From: Roseiarcus fermentans
GTDB lineage: Bacteria; Pseudomonadota; Alphaproteobacteria; Rhizobiales; Beijerinckiaceae
Direction of reading: 5' to 3'
Length of the DNA: 64,000 nucleotides
Assembly: GCF_003315135.1 (NCBI RefSeq)
Contig: NZ_QNRK01000022.1
Location: forward strand, 1-64,000
Below the pieces are notes generated by a model. The model did no database searches and was not told the DNA's origin. It saw only the letters and a list, made by a program, of their open reading frames with translations. Numbering within the stretch: the stretch's first letter is position 1; the number at the start of each line of letters is the position of its first letter. Below, piece after piece: positions 9,245 to 19,151 of this stretch. Position numbers and translations under genes: made by a program.

Positions 9245-9880
9245 ATGCAACTGATCGGGATGCTCGATTCTCCCTACGTCCGGCGGGTCGCGGTCGCGCT
9301 GATCGCGGCCGGCGTTCCCTTCGAGCACAAGCCGATTTCGCTCTTTCGCCACATCGACCAGTTCTCGGCCATCAATCCGCTGCTCAAGGCGCCGACGCTG
9401 GTGACCGACGACGGGACCGTGCTGATCGATTCGACGCTGATCCTCGACTATTGCGTCGCGACCGTCCCGGCCATGCGGGCGCTGACCCCTGCGAACCCGC
9501 AAGATCTTCCGCGCGCGTTGCGCCTCGCCGGCGTGGCGCTCGCGGTGATGGAAAAGGCGGTGCAGCAGCATTACGAGCGCGCCCTGCGCCCGGCCGACAA
9601 GCGCCATCAGCCCTGGGTCGACCGGATCGCCGGCCAACTCCATCAGGGGCTCGCCGCGCTCGATCGCGAATTGCCGCCGGCCGGCTTTATCGCCGGCCCG
9701 CTCGGGCTCGCCGACATCGCCGCCGCCTGCGCGCTCGGCTTCGTCACCGGGACGATCGGCGACCTCGTCGACGTCGCCCCCTATCCGAACCTCGCCGCCT
9801 TCGCGGCGCGCGCCGAGGCGCTGCCCGCCTTCCGCGCCGCCCCGGCCGTAGACGGGGTCACGGCGGCGCTCGCCCTGTGA
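9245..9880 (+). CDS. Glutathione S-transferase family protein
   Basis: A 211-aa protein with a GST N-terminal thioredoxin fold (MQLIGMLDSPYVRRVAVALIAAG, INPLLKAPTLV, DSTLILDYC) and an all-helical C-terminal domain (GLADIAAACALGFV). The SPYVRR stretch takes the place of the catalytic Ser/Cys motif. The substrate is unknown; it belongs to the broad group often annotated from stress-response GSTs. GGAGG lies 10 bases upstream of the ATG. It stands between the vapBC pair and a divergent membrane-protein gene, with no obvious operon partner. Confidence 0.85.
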   Translation: MQLIGMLDSPYVRRVAVALIAAGVPFEHKPISLFRHIDQFSAINPLLKAPTLVTDDGTVLIDSTLILDYCVATVPAMRALTPANPQDLPRALRLAGVALAVMEKAVQQHYERALRPADKRHQPWVDRIAGQLHQGLAALDRELPPAGFIAGPLGLADIAAACALGFVTGTIGDLVDVAPYPNLAAFAARAEALPAFRAAPAVDGVTAALAL

Positions 9881-9966
9881 CCGGCGCGTCCGCCGCAAAA
9901 AATCCTCACCAGGCCGTTAATGGCGGATGAACGGCGCGCCGCCGAACAATCAGCCGGACAGAGAGT

Positions 9967-11328
9967 TTGACCGCACCAGACGCTTCCGCAGCCGCAGACA
10001 AGGACATTCGAGACGAGGGCGGCGATCGTTCGCCCGCGCCGACCGAAGGGACGGAGACGACGCCCGCCGCCGCCGGCCGCGCGTCGGCCGAAGGGCCCGG
10101 ACCCGACGGTCGCCCGACCGCGGGGGAAACCTCGGTTTCGCAGGCCGAGTCCCCTGGCGCCGCGCCGGCCGACGCGCTCGCGGACGCCCGGGCGGCGCTC
10201 GATCGCCGCGACTACGCAACCGCGCGCCGGCTGTTCGCGGCGCGCGGCCGGACAGACGCGACCAACGCCATCGACGCCGCGCTCGCGGCCCTCGATCGCA
10301 AGGACTACGCCGCCGCTCGGGAGATGTTCGGGGCGCTGGCGTCGATCCGGTCGGCAGCGCCGCCGGACCCGGCCGGACCGGCCGGCGAGGCGGAACGGAC
10401 GCCGCCTTCGCCGCCCGCCGTGGTTGGTCCGCTCGACGCGCTGGCGTCGATCGGGCCGCCGGCGCCGCCGAACCGGGCCGACCCTTCGGGCGAAGCGGAG
10501 CGGGCCCCGCCTTCCCCGCCCGCCGTCATTGTTCCGCTCGACCCGGATCTCCATCGGCCGGCGCCACGGGCGAAGCGGCGCCGGCTCTCCCCGCTCGTCG
10601 CGGGCCTGGCGCTGCTGGCCCTGTGCGGCGTCGCGCTCGCCGTCTCCCAGCGCGCCGGGATGCTCGGCGCGTTGAGGGCGGGGGCGCTCGCCGACCTCGC
10701 CGCGCCCGCCGGCGCGCCCCCTGCGAAACCCGCGGCGGCGGCCGAGGGCGAGGGCGCCGCGCTCCACGACCTGCGCGCGGCGCTCGCCGACGCGACCGCC
10801 CGGCTCGACGGCCTCGAGCGCGAGACCCGCGCCCGGCTCGACAGCCTCGCCGAACGGATCGACCGGAGCGGCGCGCCGACGGTTGTCGCCGCGCGGCTCG
10901 ACGCGCTGGAAAAGGCGGCGCCGCCCTCCGCCGGCGTGGCCGATCTCGCGGCCCGGCTGGACAGGCTCGAGAAGAAGGCGGCCGCCGTTCCGCCCGCGCC
11001 GGCGTCCGATCTCGCCGCGCGGCTCGACAAGCTCGAGAAGAAGGTCGCCGTCGCGGCGGCGATGAAGCCCGCTCCGGCGAAGCCCGCGGTCGCGGCCGTC
11101 GCGAGCGACCCGGGGCCGGGCGCCCGGCGTCTGCTCCCGGACTACGAGGTCGAGGACGTTCAGAACGGCGTCGCGGTGGTCGCGAGCCGCTACGGCGGGC
11201 CGCAGCAGGTGACGCCCGGGGATGTGATACCCGGGGCGGGGCGGGTGCTCGGCATCGAGCGGCGCGGCGGCGCCTGGGTGGTCGTGACCAGCAACGGCGT
11301 CATCGCGAGCGCGCCGGCGCCCTACTGA
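9967..11328 (+). CDS. Uncharacterised membrane-anchored coiled-coil protein
   Basis: Family not recognised. The 453-aa frame starts at a TTG (9967) behind GGACAGAGAG. Visible regions: an acidic, Ala/Pro-rich N-terminal part; two helical units of the form ALDRRDYATARRLF and ALDRKDYAAAREMF (about 78 and 106), resembling half-TPRs; an internal duplication containing SGEAERAPPSPPAV; one membrane segment (LSPLVAGLALLALCGVALAV, about 205-224); then a coiled coil with repeated LAARLDRLEKK units; and a C-terminal beta-rich domain (EDVQNGVAVVASRYGGPQQV... PGDVIPGAGRVLGIERR). This resembles a cytoplasmic N-terminus with a periplasmic C-terminus. The C-terminal domain looks like a small barrel. Role unknown. 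Confidence 0.7.
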   Translation: MTAPDASAAADKDIRDEGGDRSPAPTEGTETTPAAAGRASAEGPGPDGRPTAGETSVSQAESPGAAPADALADARAALDRRDYATARRLFAARGRTDATNAIDAALAALDRKDYAAAREMFGALASIRSAAPPDPAGPAGEAERTPPSPPAVVGPLDALASIGPPAPPNRADPSGEAERAPPSPPAVIVPLDPDLHRPAPRAKRRRLSPLVAGLALLALCGVALAVSQRAGMLGALRAGALADLAAPAGAPPAKPAAAAEGEGAALHDLRAALADATARLDGLERETRARLDSLAERIDRSGAPTVVAARLDALEKAAPPSAGVADLAARLDRLEKKAAAVPPAPASDLAARLDKLEKKVAVAAAMKPAPAKPAVAAVASDPGPGARRLLPDYEVEDVQNGVAVVASRYGGPQQVTPGDVIPGAGRVLGIERRGGAWVVVTSNGVIASAPAPY

Positions 11329-11341
11329 AGCCGAAGCCGGC

Positions 11342-12955
<1,614 letters not shown>

Positions 12956-13059
12956 GCGTCAAGGCCCCCTGAATGCTCGCGGGGCCCTTATGCGTGCGCG
13001 GCGCGGCGAGCGGAAGGGGGGAGGCGCCGTTCATCGGGATGTCCGGCCGCTTGCGGCGT

Positions 13060-14015
13060 CCTCGCGAGGCGCCGAAGGCGACGCGGCGATCCAGGGGCGT
13101 GTGCGCCGACGGCGAAGCCGGCGCCCGCGCAAACGCGGCAGACATTGGCCGGCCACGCTGGATCGCCACGCTTCGCTCGCGATGACGCCGGAAGACAGTG
13201 CGGGTCGCCCCCGGCCCGCGTCGCAATCGCGAGGCGCCGAAGGCGACGCGGCGATCCAGGGGCGTGTGCGCCGACGGCGAAGCCGGCGCCCGCGCAAACG
13301 CGGCAGACATTGGCCGGCCACGCTGGATCGCCACGCTTCGCTCGCGATGACGCCGGAAAACAGTGCGGGTCGCCCCCGGCCCGCGTCGCAATCGCGAGGC
13401 GCCGAAGGCGACGTGGCGATCCAGGGGCGTGTGCGCCGACGTCGAAGCCGGCGCCCGCGCCGACGCGGCAGACATTGGCCGGCCACGCTGGATCGCCACG
13501 CTTCGCTCGCGATGACGCCGGAAAACAGTGCGGGTCGCCCCCGGCCGGCGGCGTCCTCGCGAGGCGCCGAGGGCGACGCGGCGATCAGGAGCCGTCTGCG
13601 CCGACGTCGAAGCCGGCGCCCGCGCAAACGCGGCAGACATTGGCCGGCCACGCTGGATCGCCACGCTTCGCTCGCGATGACGCCGGAAAACAGTGCGGGT
13701 CGCCCCCGGCCCGCGTCGCAGTCGCGAGGCGCCGAAGGCGACGCGGCGATCCAGGGGCGTGTGCGCCGACGTCGAAGCCGGCGCCCGCGCAACGCGGCAG
13801 ACATTGGCCGGCCACGCTGGATCGCCACGCTTCGCTCGCGGTGACGCCGGAAAACAGTGCGGGCCGCCCCCGGCCCGCGGCGTCCTCGCGAGGAGCCGAA
13901 GGCGACGCGGCGATCCAGAAGCCGTCATGCGCCGACGTCGAAGCCGGCGCCCGCGCAACGCGGCAGACATTGGCCGGCCACGCTGGATCGCCACGCTTCG
14001 CTCGCGATGACGGAG
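13060..14015. repeat. Tandem array of six ~165-bp inverted-repeat units
   Basis: The block GAGGCGCCGAAGGCGACG (with small changes) recurs at 13066, 13231, 13396, 13561, 13726 and 13890, a period of 165 bp (164 for the last). Each unit is an imperfect inverted repeat: it opens CGCGAGGCGCCGAAGG...GGCGATCCAG and closes CTGGATCGCC...CTTCGCTCGCGATGACG. The centre carries GTGCGCCGACGTCGAAGCC, the reverse complement of a motif in the first array, so both arrays belong to one element family. Identity between units is very high, suggesting recent amplification. The stretch 12956-14078 contains no gene I can support. Confidence 0.92.
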
Positions 14016-14078
14016 AAAACGACGACGCCGTCGGAGCGCCCGCCCTCGCGGCCCCTTGTCGGCCGCTCGCCCGGCGTC

Positions 14079-15536
14079 TCACCCTCCGATCTCGTCCTTA
14101 TAAATCCGTCCGCCCTTCATGATCAGCGCCAGACTTGCGCCGGGCCGTTCCAGAAGCGTGATGTCGGCGAGCGGATCGCCGTCGACCACGATGAGGTCGG
14201 CGAGCGCGTCCCTCTCCACCACGCCGAGCTTTCCCGGATAGGGGTTGCGCGGCCCCGACAGCGCGAGCAGCTCGCCGTTGGTCGACGTCGCCATCCGCAG
14301 GATGTCCACGGGGTCGTACCAGCGGCGCAGGTGGGTCAGCATCACGCCCTGGCGGCTTGCGAGCTCGCTGGAAAACAACAGGTCCGAGCCGAACGCGGTC
14401 CGGAGCTTGTGTTCCTTCGCCAGCGGATAGAGCGTCTCCGTGCCGGCGAACACCTGAAGGGCGTTGAGCCGGCTCTGGCCCGCGAGCCGGCCGGTGTCGG
14501 CCTCGTCGAGAAACGGCTGGGTGCTGAGCCACACGCCCGTGTCGGCCATGAGCTTCGCGGTCGCCTCGTCCATGAGATGGCCATGCTCGACGCACAGTGC
14601 GCCGGCCGCGAGCGCCCGCCGGATGGCGGCCGGCGGATAGGCGTGGACGGCGACGTAGGTGTTGCGGTCGGATGCGGCCTCCACCCCCGCCCGCAACTCG
14701 GCCTCGCTGAACGTCAGCATGTCGAGGCTGGTGCGCGGCGAGGAGACGCCTCCGCCGCCCACGAGCTTGATCTGGGAGGCGCCCTGCAGCAGTTGCTCGC
14801 GCACCCGGAGCCGGACTTCGTCGGCGCTGTCGGCGATGTTGGCGGCGCCCGTCCGCTCGAGGGGGCCGGGCGGTCCGCCGAACGGGCGCGGCAGGTCGGA
14901 CAGCGGTCGCAGGTCGCCGTGCCCGCCGGTGGTGGTGATCATCGCGCCGCAGGGAAAGATGCGCGGCCCGCGCGCCAGTCCGTCGTCGATCGCCTGCTTG
15001 AGCGCGAAGGCGGGGCCGCCGAGATCGCGCACCGTAGTGAAGCCGCGCAACAGCGTCCGCTCGGCCTCGGCGGCGGCGGCGAGAACAATATAGCCGATGT
15101 CGGCGGTGAGCAGGCTCGAGACCGCGAGCCCGGCGAAGATCGTGTGCCAGTGCGCGTCGATCAGGCCAGGCATGATGGTCCGGCCGTCGCAGTCGATCAC
15201 CCGCGCGCCGTCGGGAGCGCCCGTGTCGCCGGCCTCGAGCGCCGCGATCCGGTCGCCTCGAACCAGGAGGCGGAGCCCTGTGCGCGGGTCGGCGGACCGG
15301 CCGTCGAACAACCGGAAGTTCACGAACACGATCGGAGGCGAGGGCGTTTCGCGCTGGGCCTCGGCCCGGCCGACGAATCCGAGGGCCGCGAGCGACGCGC
15401 CCGCCCCCGCCACGAACCCGCGCCGCGACAGGCCCGCTTCGATCCGCCGGCTCGCCGACCGGAGGAGCGGCCTGCAGCAGGCGCAGCCGCTCGAGCCGGT
15501 CGTCGGGCGATCATGGTCCGGGGCGCAGAAAACCAT
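14079..15536 (-). CDS. Tat-exported amidohydrolase, imidazolonepropionase/prolidase-like
   Basis: A 485-aa metal-dependent hydrolase, probably periplasmic. Residues 37-41 (SRRGF) followed by VAGAGASLAALGFVG and RAEAQ form a twin-arginine signal. The catalytic domain shows DAHWHT (HxH ligands), the Lys of QIKLVGGGG, VHAYPP, EHGHLMD and the catalytic Asp in FGSDLL. The substrate is unknown; such enzymes act on cyclic amides or dipeptides. Ahead of the Tat motif is a cysteine cluster (Cys18, Cys20, Cys21), odd for a Tat leader but paralleled by the protein at 45494. The ribosome binding site (GAGGAGG) comes from a repeat remnant directly upstream. Confidence 0.82.
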   Translation of the reverse strand: MVFCAPDHDRPTTGSSGCACCRPLLRSASRRIEAGLSRRGFVAGAGASLAALGFVGRAEAQRETPSPPIVFVNFRLFDGRSADPRTGLRLLVRGDRIAALEAGDTGAPDGARVIDCDGRTIMPGLIDAHWHTIFAGLAVSSLLTADIGYIVLAAAAEAERTLLRGFTTVRDLGGPAFALKQAIDDGLARGPRIFPCGAMITTTGGHGDLRPLSDLPRPFGGPPGPLERTGAANIADSADEVRLRVREQLLQGASQIKLVGGGGVSSPRTSLDMLTFSEAELRAGVEAASDRNTYVAVHAYPPAAIRRALAAGALCVEHGHLMDEATAKLMADTGVWLSTQPFLDEADTGRLAGQSRLNALQVFAGTETLYPLAKEHKLRTAFGSDLLFSSELASRQGVMLTHLRRWYDPVDILRMATSTNGELLALSGPRNPYPGKLGVVERDALADLIVVDGDPLADITLLERPGASLALIMKGGRIYKDEIGG

Positions 15537-15540
15537 CGAT

Positions 15541-15556
15541 CCTCCTCGCGATGACG
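15541..15556 (-). promoter_or_regulatory. Repeat remnant supplying the Shine-Dalgarno of the amidohydrolase
   Basis: Read on the minus strand this is CGTCATCGCGAGGAGG, the same sequence that begins the inverted-repeat elements in the 1-1965 array (CGTCATCGCGAGGAGC). Here its GAGGAGG sits 5 bases before the ATG at 15536 and is a near-ideal ribosome binding site. Confidence 0.65.
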
Positions 15557-15588
15557 AAAAGGAGCGCCGTCGTCGGAAGGCGGCGCTC
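15557..15588 (-). terminator. Probable rho-independent terminator after the aldo/keto reductase
   Basis: On the minus strand an 8-bp stem GAGCGCCG/CGGCGCTC is followed by CTTTTC. It lies just past the stop of the gene at 15598-16632 and before the amidohydrolase start. Confidence 0.5.
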
Positions 15589-15597
15589 GACGCCCGA

Positions 15598-16632
15598 TCA
15601 GGCGTCCAGTTCCGCCGAGCGCGCCCAGAGGTTGATCCCGGCCTCGACAGCGTGGCCGTCGATCTCCTGCAGCTCCTCCGGCGAGAAGCCGGGCGTCTCG
15701 AGCGCCTTCACGGCGTCGGCCACCTGCTCGGGGCGGCTCGCGCCGATCAGCGCGCTGGTCACGCGCCTGTCGCGCAGCGCCCAGGCGAGCGCCATCTGGG
15801 CGAGCGACTGCCCGCGCCGCGCGGCGATGGCGTTCAGCGCCCGCACGTGGGCGAGCGTCTCGGGGGTGAGGAAATCCGGCCTGAAGAAATGCGCTTCCGC
15901 CGCTCGGCTGTCGGCGGGTACGCCGTTCAGGTACTTGTCGGTCAGAAGGCCCTGCGCCAGCGGCGAGAACACGATCGCGCCGATCCCCTCGGCGTCGAGC
16001 GTGTCGAGCAGGCCGTCGCTCTCGATCCAGCGGTTGACCAGCGAATAGCTCGGCTGGTGGATGAGGCACGGCGTGCCGAGGCGCCTGAGGATCGCGGCGG
16101 CCTCGCGCGTGCGCCGGGCATTGTAGGAGGAGATCCCGACATAGAGCGCCTTGCCCTGGCGCACCGCGCTGTCGAGCGCGCCCATCGTCTCCTCGAGCGG
16201 CGTCTCGGGGTCGAAGCGGTGGGAATAGAAGATGTCGACGGTGTCGAGCCCCATGCGTTTCAGGCTCTGGTCGAGGCTCGCCAGCAGATATTTGCGGCTC
16301 CCCCACTCGCCGTAGGGCCCGGGCCACATGTCGTAGCCGGCCTTCGACGAGATCACCAGTTCGTCGCGGTGGCCGCGGAAATCGCTGCGCAAAATCTCGC
16401 CGAAATTGACCTCGGCCGAGCCGGGCGGCGGCCCGTAATTGTTGGCGAGGTCGAAATGGGTGACGCCGAGGTCGAACGCCGTGCGCAAAATAGCGCGCAT
16501 CGTGTCGGGCGAGCGGTTGAAGCCGAAGCTGTGCCAGAGGCCGAGCGAGATCGCCGGCAGTTTCAGGCCGCTGCGGCCGCAGCGGTTGTAGCGCATCGAA
16601 TCGTAGCGGGCGGTGGAGGGCAGGTAGGGCAT
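15598..16632 (-). CDS. yghZ: Aldo/keto reductase, L-glyceraldehyde 3-phosphate reductase type
   Basis: A 344-aa NADPH-dependent reductase very close to E. coli YghZ (GpR), which reduces L-glyceraldehyde 3-phosphate and methylglyoxal. Shared segments include YNRCGRSGLKLPAISLGLWH, FDLANNYGPPPGSAE (catalytic Asp and Tyr), KAGYDMWPGPYG with the catalytic Lys, YLLASLDQSLKRMG, DIFYSHR, LIHQPSYSL and VTSALIGASRPEQV for NADP binding. Length and start (MPYLPSTARYDSMRYN) match the family. It is followed by a probable terminator and preceded by a separate phosphotransferase gene on the same strand. Likely aldehyde detoxification. Confidence 0.94.
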   Translation of the reverse strand: MPYLPSTARYDSMRYNRCGRSGLKLPAISLGLWHSFGFNRSPDTMRAILRTAFDLGVTHFDLANNYGPPPGSAEVNFGEILRSDFRGHRDELVISSKAGYDMWPGPYGEWGSRKYLLASLDQSLKRMGLDTVDIFYSHRFDPETPLEETMGALDSAVRQGKALYVGISSYNARRTREAAAILRRLGTPCLIHQPSYSLVNRWIESDGLLDTLDAEGIGAIVFSPLAQGLLTDKYLNGVPADSRAAEAHFFRPDFLTPETLAHVRALNAIAARRGQSLAQMALAWALRDRRVTSALIGASRPEQVADAVKALETPGFSPEELQEIDGHAVEAGINLWARSAELDA

Positions 16633-16708
16633 GGGTTTCGGTCTCGGCTTGTTGACGGTCCTTCGGCTGTCCGATCGCGGTCAGGCGATTTCGCGTCGGG
16701 CGGCGATT

Positions 16709-17683
16709 TCAAAATAGGCGTCCGGTCATTGTCTCGGCCTGCCACGCTTTCAGGAATTCGATTTCGCGCCCGACCCAGCGGGCGGGTTCTCTGCCCCATT
16801 CCTCGGTACGGCTCGAATATTCGCCGATCAGCCATATGTGGCGAACGATGACGAAGGCGTGCGCCGCTTCGAGATCGTTCGGTGCGATTGTCCGCACCGA
16901 CTGATAGCCCTCGAGGAAAGCGCGCCATGAGGCGTGCTGCTTGCGCCCGAACGAGACCTTCGCCCACAAGAACACCGCCAGGTCATAGGCCAGATATCCC
17001 GGACCGCCGTCGTCGAAGTCGAAGAACGCCGCGGCGCCGGCGTCCGTCATTCGCGCGTTGAAGCCGTGGCAATCGCCGTGGCAGTAGGTCCAGGTCAAAT
17101 CGAGCGACTCGATCGCCTGTGCTGTTCTCGAAGCGACGCCTTCGAACTCGGCGCTCGTGGCTGCGCTTTCGATCAGCCCGCTTTTTTCGAGGCGGGCGAG
17201 AGGCCGGCGCAAAAGGTGGTCGAGATCGAGCGTGTAGCGCGACGAAGGGGGGCTGAACGAGCTTGCGGCGTCATGGACCATGGCGAGGGTGACGCCGTTG
17301 GCGCGGGCGTCGGCACAACCCGGGTCGGGCGCGCGGCCGTCGAGAGCGCGAAAGAGAACGCCTTCGCGCAGACCCTCGGGCGACAGACCGCGAACGAACA
17401 AAGCGCCTTCCCGCGTCGCTATGGGCGCGGCGACCGGCACGCCCATCCGATCGAGATGCGCCAGGAAGGCGGTCTCCGCCGCGACGTCGGCGGCGCCGCG
17501 CGCGCGCAGATGCGAAATGCGGAAGACGTAACGGTCTCCGGACGCCGTGACGACGAGGTAAACGTCGTTGAACCCGCGATTGAGCATGCGGCAATCCAGG
17601 GGCGTCGCCACAGCGTAGCGTTCCGCAAGGAATCGCGCCACGGCTTCCGCGCGCGGCGTCGAATAGACGGGCTCAAAATCCAT
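16709..17683 (-). CDS. APH-type phosphotransferase (choline/homoserine-kinase-like fold)
   Basis: A protein-kinase-like small-molecule kinase, about 324 aa from the ATG at 17683 (MDFEPVYSTPRAEA); an in-frame ATG at 17719 adds 12 residues and cannot be excluded. The kinase core is visible: YVFRISH with the ATP Lys replaced by Arg, the catalytic loop CHGDCHGFNAR, and the metal-binding FFDFDDGGPGYLAYDLA. These proteins phosphorylate alcohols such as homoserine, choline or fructosamine; SrkA-like proteins phosphorylate proteins. The GFNDVY block near the N-terminus is typical of the family. Substrate unknown. Confidence 0.8.
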   Translation of the reverse strand: MDFEPVYSTPRAEAVARFLAERYAVATPLDCRMLNRGFNDVYLVVTASGDRYVFRISHLRARGAADVAAETAFLAHLDRMGVPVAAPIATREGALFVRGLSPEGLREGVLFRALDGRAPDPGCADARANGVTLAMVHDAASSFSPPSSRYTLDLDHLLRRPLARLEKSGLIESAATSAEFEGVASRTAQAIESLDLTWTYCHGDCHGFNARMTDAGAAAFFDFDDGGPGYLAYDLAVFLWAKVSFGRKQHASWRAFLEGYQSVRTIAPNDLEAAHAFVIVRHIWLIGEYSSRTEEWGREPARWVGREIEFLKAWQAETMTGRLF

Positions 17684-17814
17684 GAAAGACTTCGCGTTGG
17701 CGCGCTGAGCGAATCCCATAACAGGTCGCGCACGAGCGGTTAAGAGGCGGAGCCGCCTGAATTGTCAACGATCGAGCGGTTCGGCGAGCGCATCGATAGG
17801 CGGGCGATATCATG

Positions 17815-18849
17815 CTAACGAGACGCGGCGAATATCGCTTTGAGGAAATTGGCGACGTCGTTCGGCGCCCTCTCGCGCGCCTCCGGATCGCCGCCGACGG
17901 TGACGCCGTGTTCCACGCAGTCCTTCAGCAGGGCGCCGGCGTCCTTGCCGGTCGCCTTGTCGTCGCCCCTCTCCATCGTCAATGCGCCGTCGTCGAGATC
18001 GATCTCGCCGTGACACTTGCGCAGGGTCGTCGGCCCCGGGCGGAAGCGCGGCGGCGCGGCGCTGTCGAAACCGTGGTAGGCGTCGGGATAGACGATCACG
18101 GAAATCGAGGCGCCTCTCGCGCGCAGGCGATCGGCGTAAGCCAGGCAGAACGCGGCCGGCGTGTAGTCGTCCTTGCCCCCCAACAGCATGAGAATTGGCG
18201 ACCCGTCGAGGTGGGCCGACACCCACGCCACAGCGCATCCCGGATAGACTGCGACGTGAGCGGCGAAGCGGAGCCCGTCGTCGATGACCCCGCGACGAAT
18301 CGGCTCCAGCGCGGCATTCAACGCAGCCGATCCGCCGCGCGAAAAGCCGATCACGCCGATCCGCTTTTCGTCGATCGCGGGATGCGTCGCGAGCAGCCGG
18401 AGCGCCGCAAGCGCCCCGGCGACGTCGGCGGCGGGCGACAGCCGCGACTGGTCCGTCGCCGTTTCGCTCACGCCGCGGCCGGTGAAGTTGTCGATGACGA
18501 AGGTCGCGACGCCCATCGCGTTGAGCCGCTGCGCCCACTCCCATTCGTTCTTCAGCACCCCGCTGCTGCCGTGAACCACCACCATGGCCGGAACCTTCGC
18601 GGCCGGGCCGGCGCCTGCCGGCAGAGTCAACACGCCGGCGATCAAGGCTTCTTCCGTCACTTTCCGCATGGCGAGCGCGCGTCCGCTTCTCGGGGTCGGC
18701 GCCTCGAAGGCGATCGTTCCCGTTCGCCCGTCGGCAAGCGTCGCGACCGCGGCGTCCGTCGTGGCGATCGACCCGGCTTCGGCCATGCCCGCCGAAGCGG
18801 CGAGAACGAGCGGCGCGATCAAGCGGGCGATGAGCGGATGGCGGCGCAC
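17815..18849 (-). CDS. Exported dienelactone-hydrolase-like protein
   Basis: Start set at GTG 18849, giving 344 aa with a clear signal peptide (RRHPLIARLIAPLVLAASAG, cleavage after AEA). The alpha/beta-hydrolase core follows: oxyanion region VVHGSSG, nucleophile GFSRGGS, acid GGKDDYTP and histidine DAYHGFD. Dienelactone hydrolases use Cys; here it is Ser, as in many periplasmic relatives that cleave esters or carboxyl lactones. An upstream extension in the same frame lacks similarity and would bury the signal peptide. It is separated from the CoA-transferase gene by about 300 bp. Confidence 0.8.
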   Translation of the reverse strand: MRRHPLIARLIAPLVLAASAGMAEAGSIATTDAAVATLADGRTGTIAFEAPTPRSGRALAMRKVTEEALIAGVLTLPAGAGPAAKVPAMVVVHGSSGVLKNEWEWAQRLNAMGVATFVIDNFTGRGVSETATDQSRLSPAADVAGALAALRLLATHPAIDEKRIGVIGFSRGGSAALNAALEPIRRGVIDDGLRFAAHVAVYPGCAVAWVSAHLDGSPILMLLGGKDDYTPAAFCLAYADRLRARGASISVIVYPDAYHGFDSAAPPRFRPGPTTLRKCHGEIDLDDGALTMERGDDKATGKDAGALLKDCVEHGVTVGGDPEARERAPNDVANFLKAIFAASR

Positions 18850-19151
18850 AGTCAGCCTCGAAATCGGTGTTCTGCGACAGCGTCCGAGACGGGCACAGGC
18901 GCGAAGGGATGTCAATTCGCCAAGCAGAAGCCGAGGGCTCAACGCCGACGGAGCGGCGTCGACCTCATCGACCAGCGCGGGCTGCATGAATTTCGCGTCG
19001 TCACGATGCGCAGCCTCGCCGGCCCGGGGTGGCCGCGGCGTCGCGCGGGCTCGGGCGCGCGCTTTGCCGGGCGCGTCTGGCGTCTAGCCCGAACGGCGGA
19101 CGGCGGTCTACAGTGACCCTTTCCGCCCACCCAACCGACCAAGGCTCCTTC
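18850..19151. other. Intergenic region without a supported gene
   Basis: This 302-bp space lies between divergent genes (hydrolase on minus, CoA transferase on plus) and must hold both promoters. I see no convincing -35/-10 pair, hairpin or conserved motif. AAGG before the ATG at 19152 is the ribosome binding site of the next gene. Confidence 0.6.

Noticed and set aside
13060-14015. Possible CRISPR array
   Set aside because: Units are 165 bp and nearly identical throughout, with no variable spacers and no cas genes nearby.
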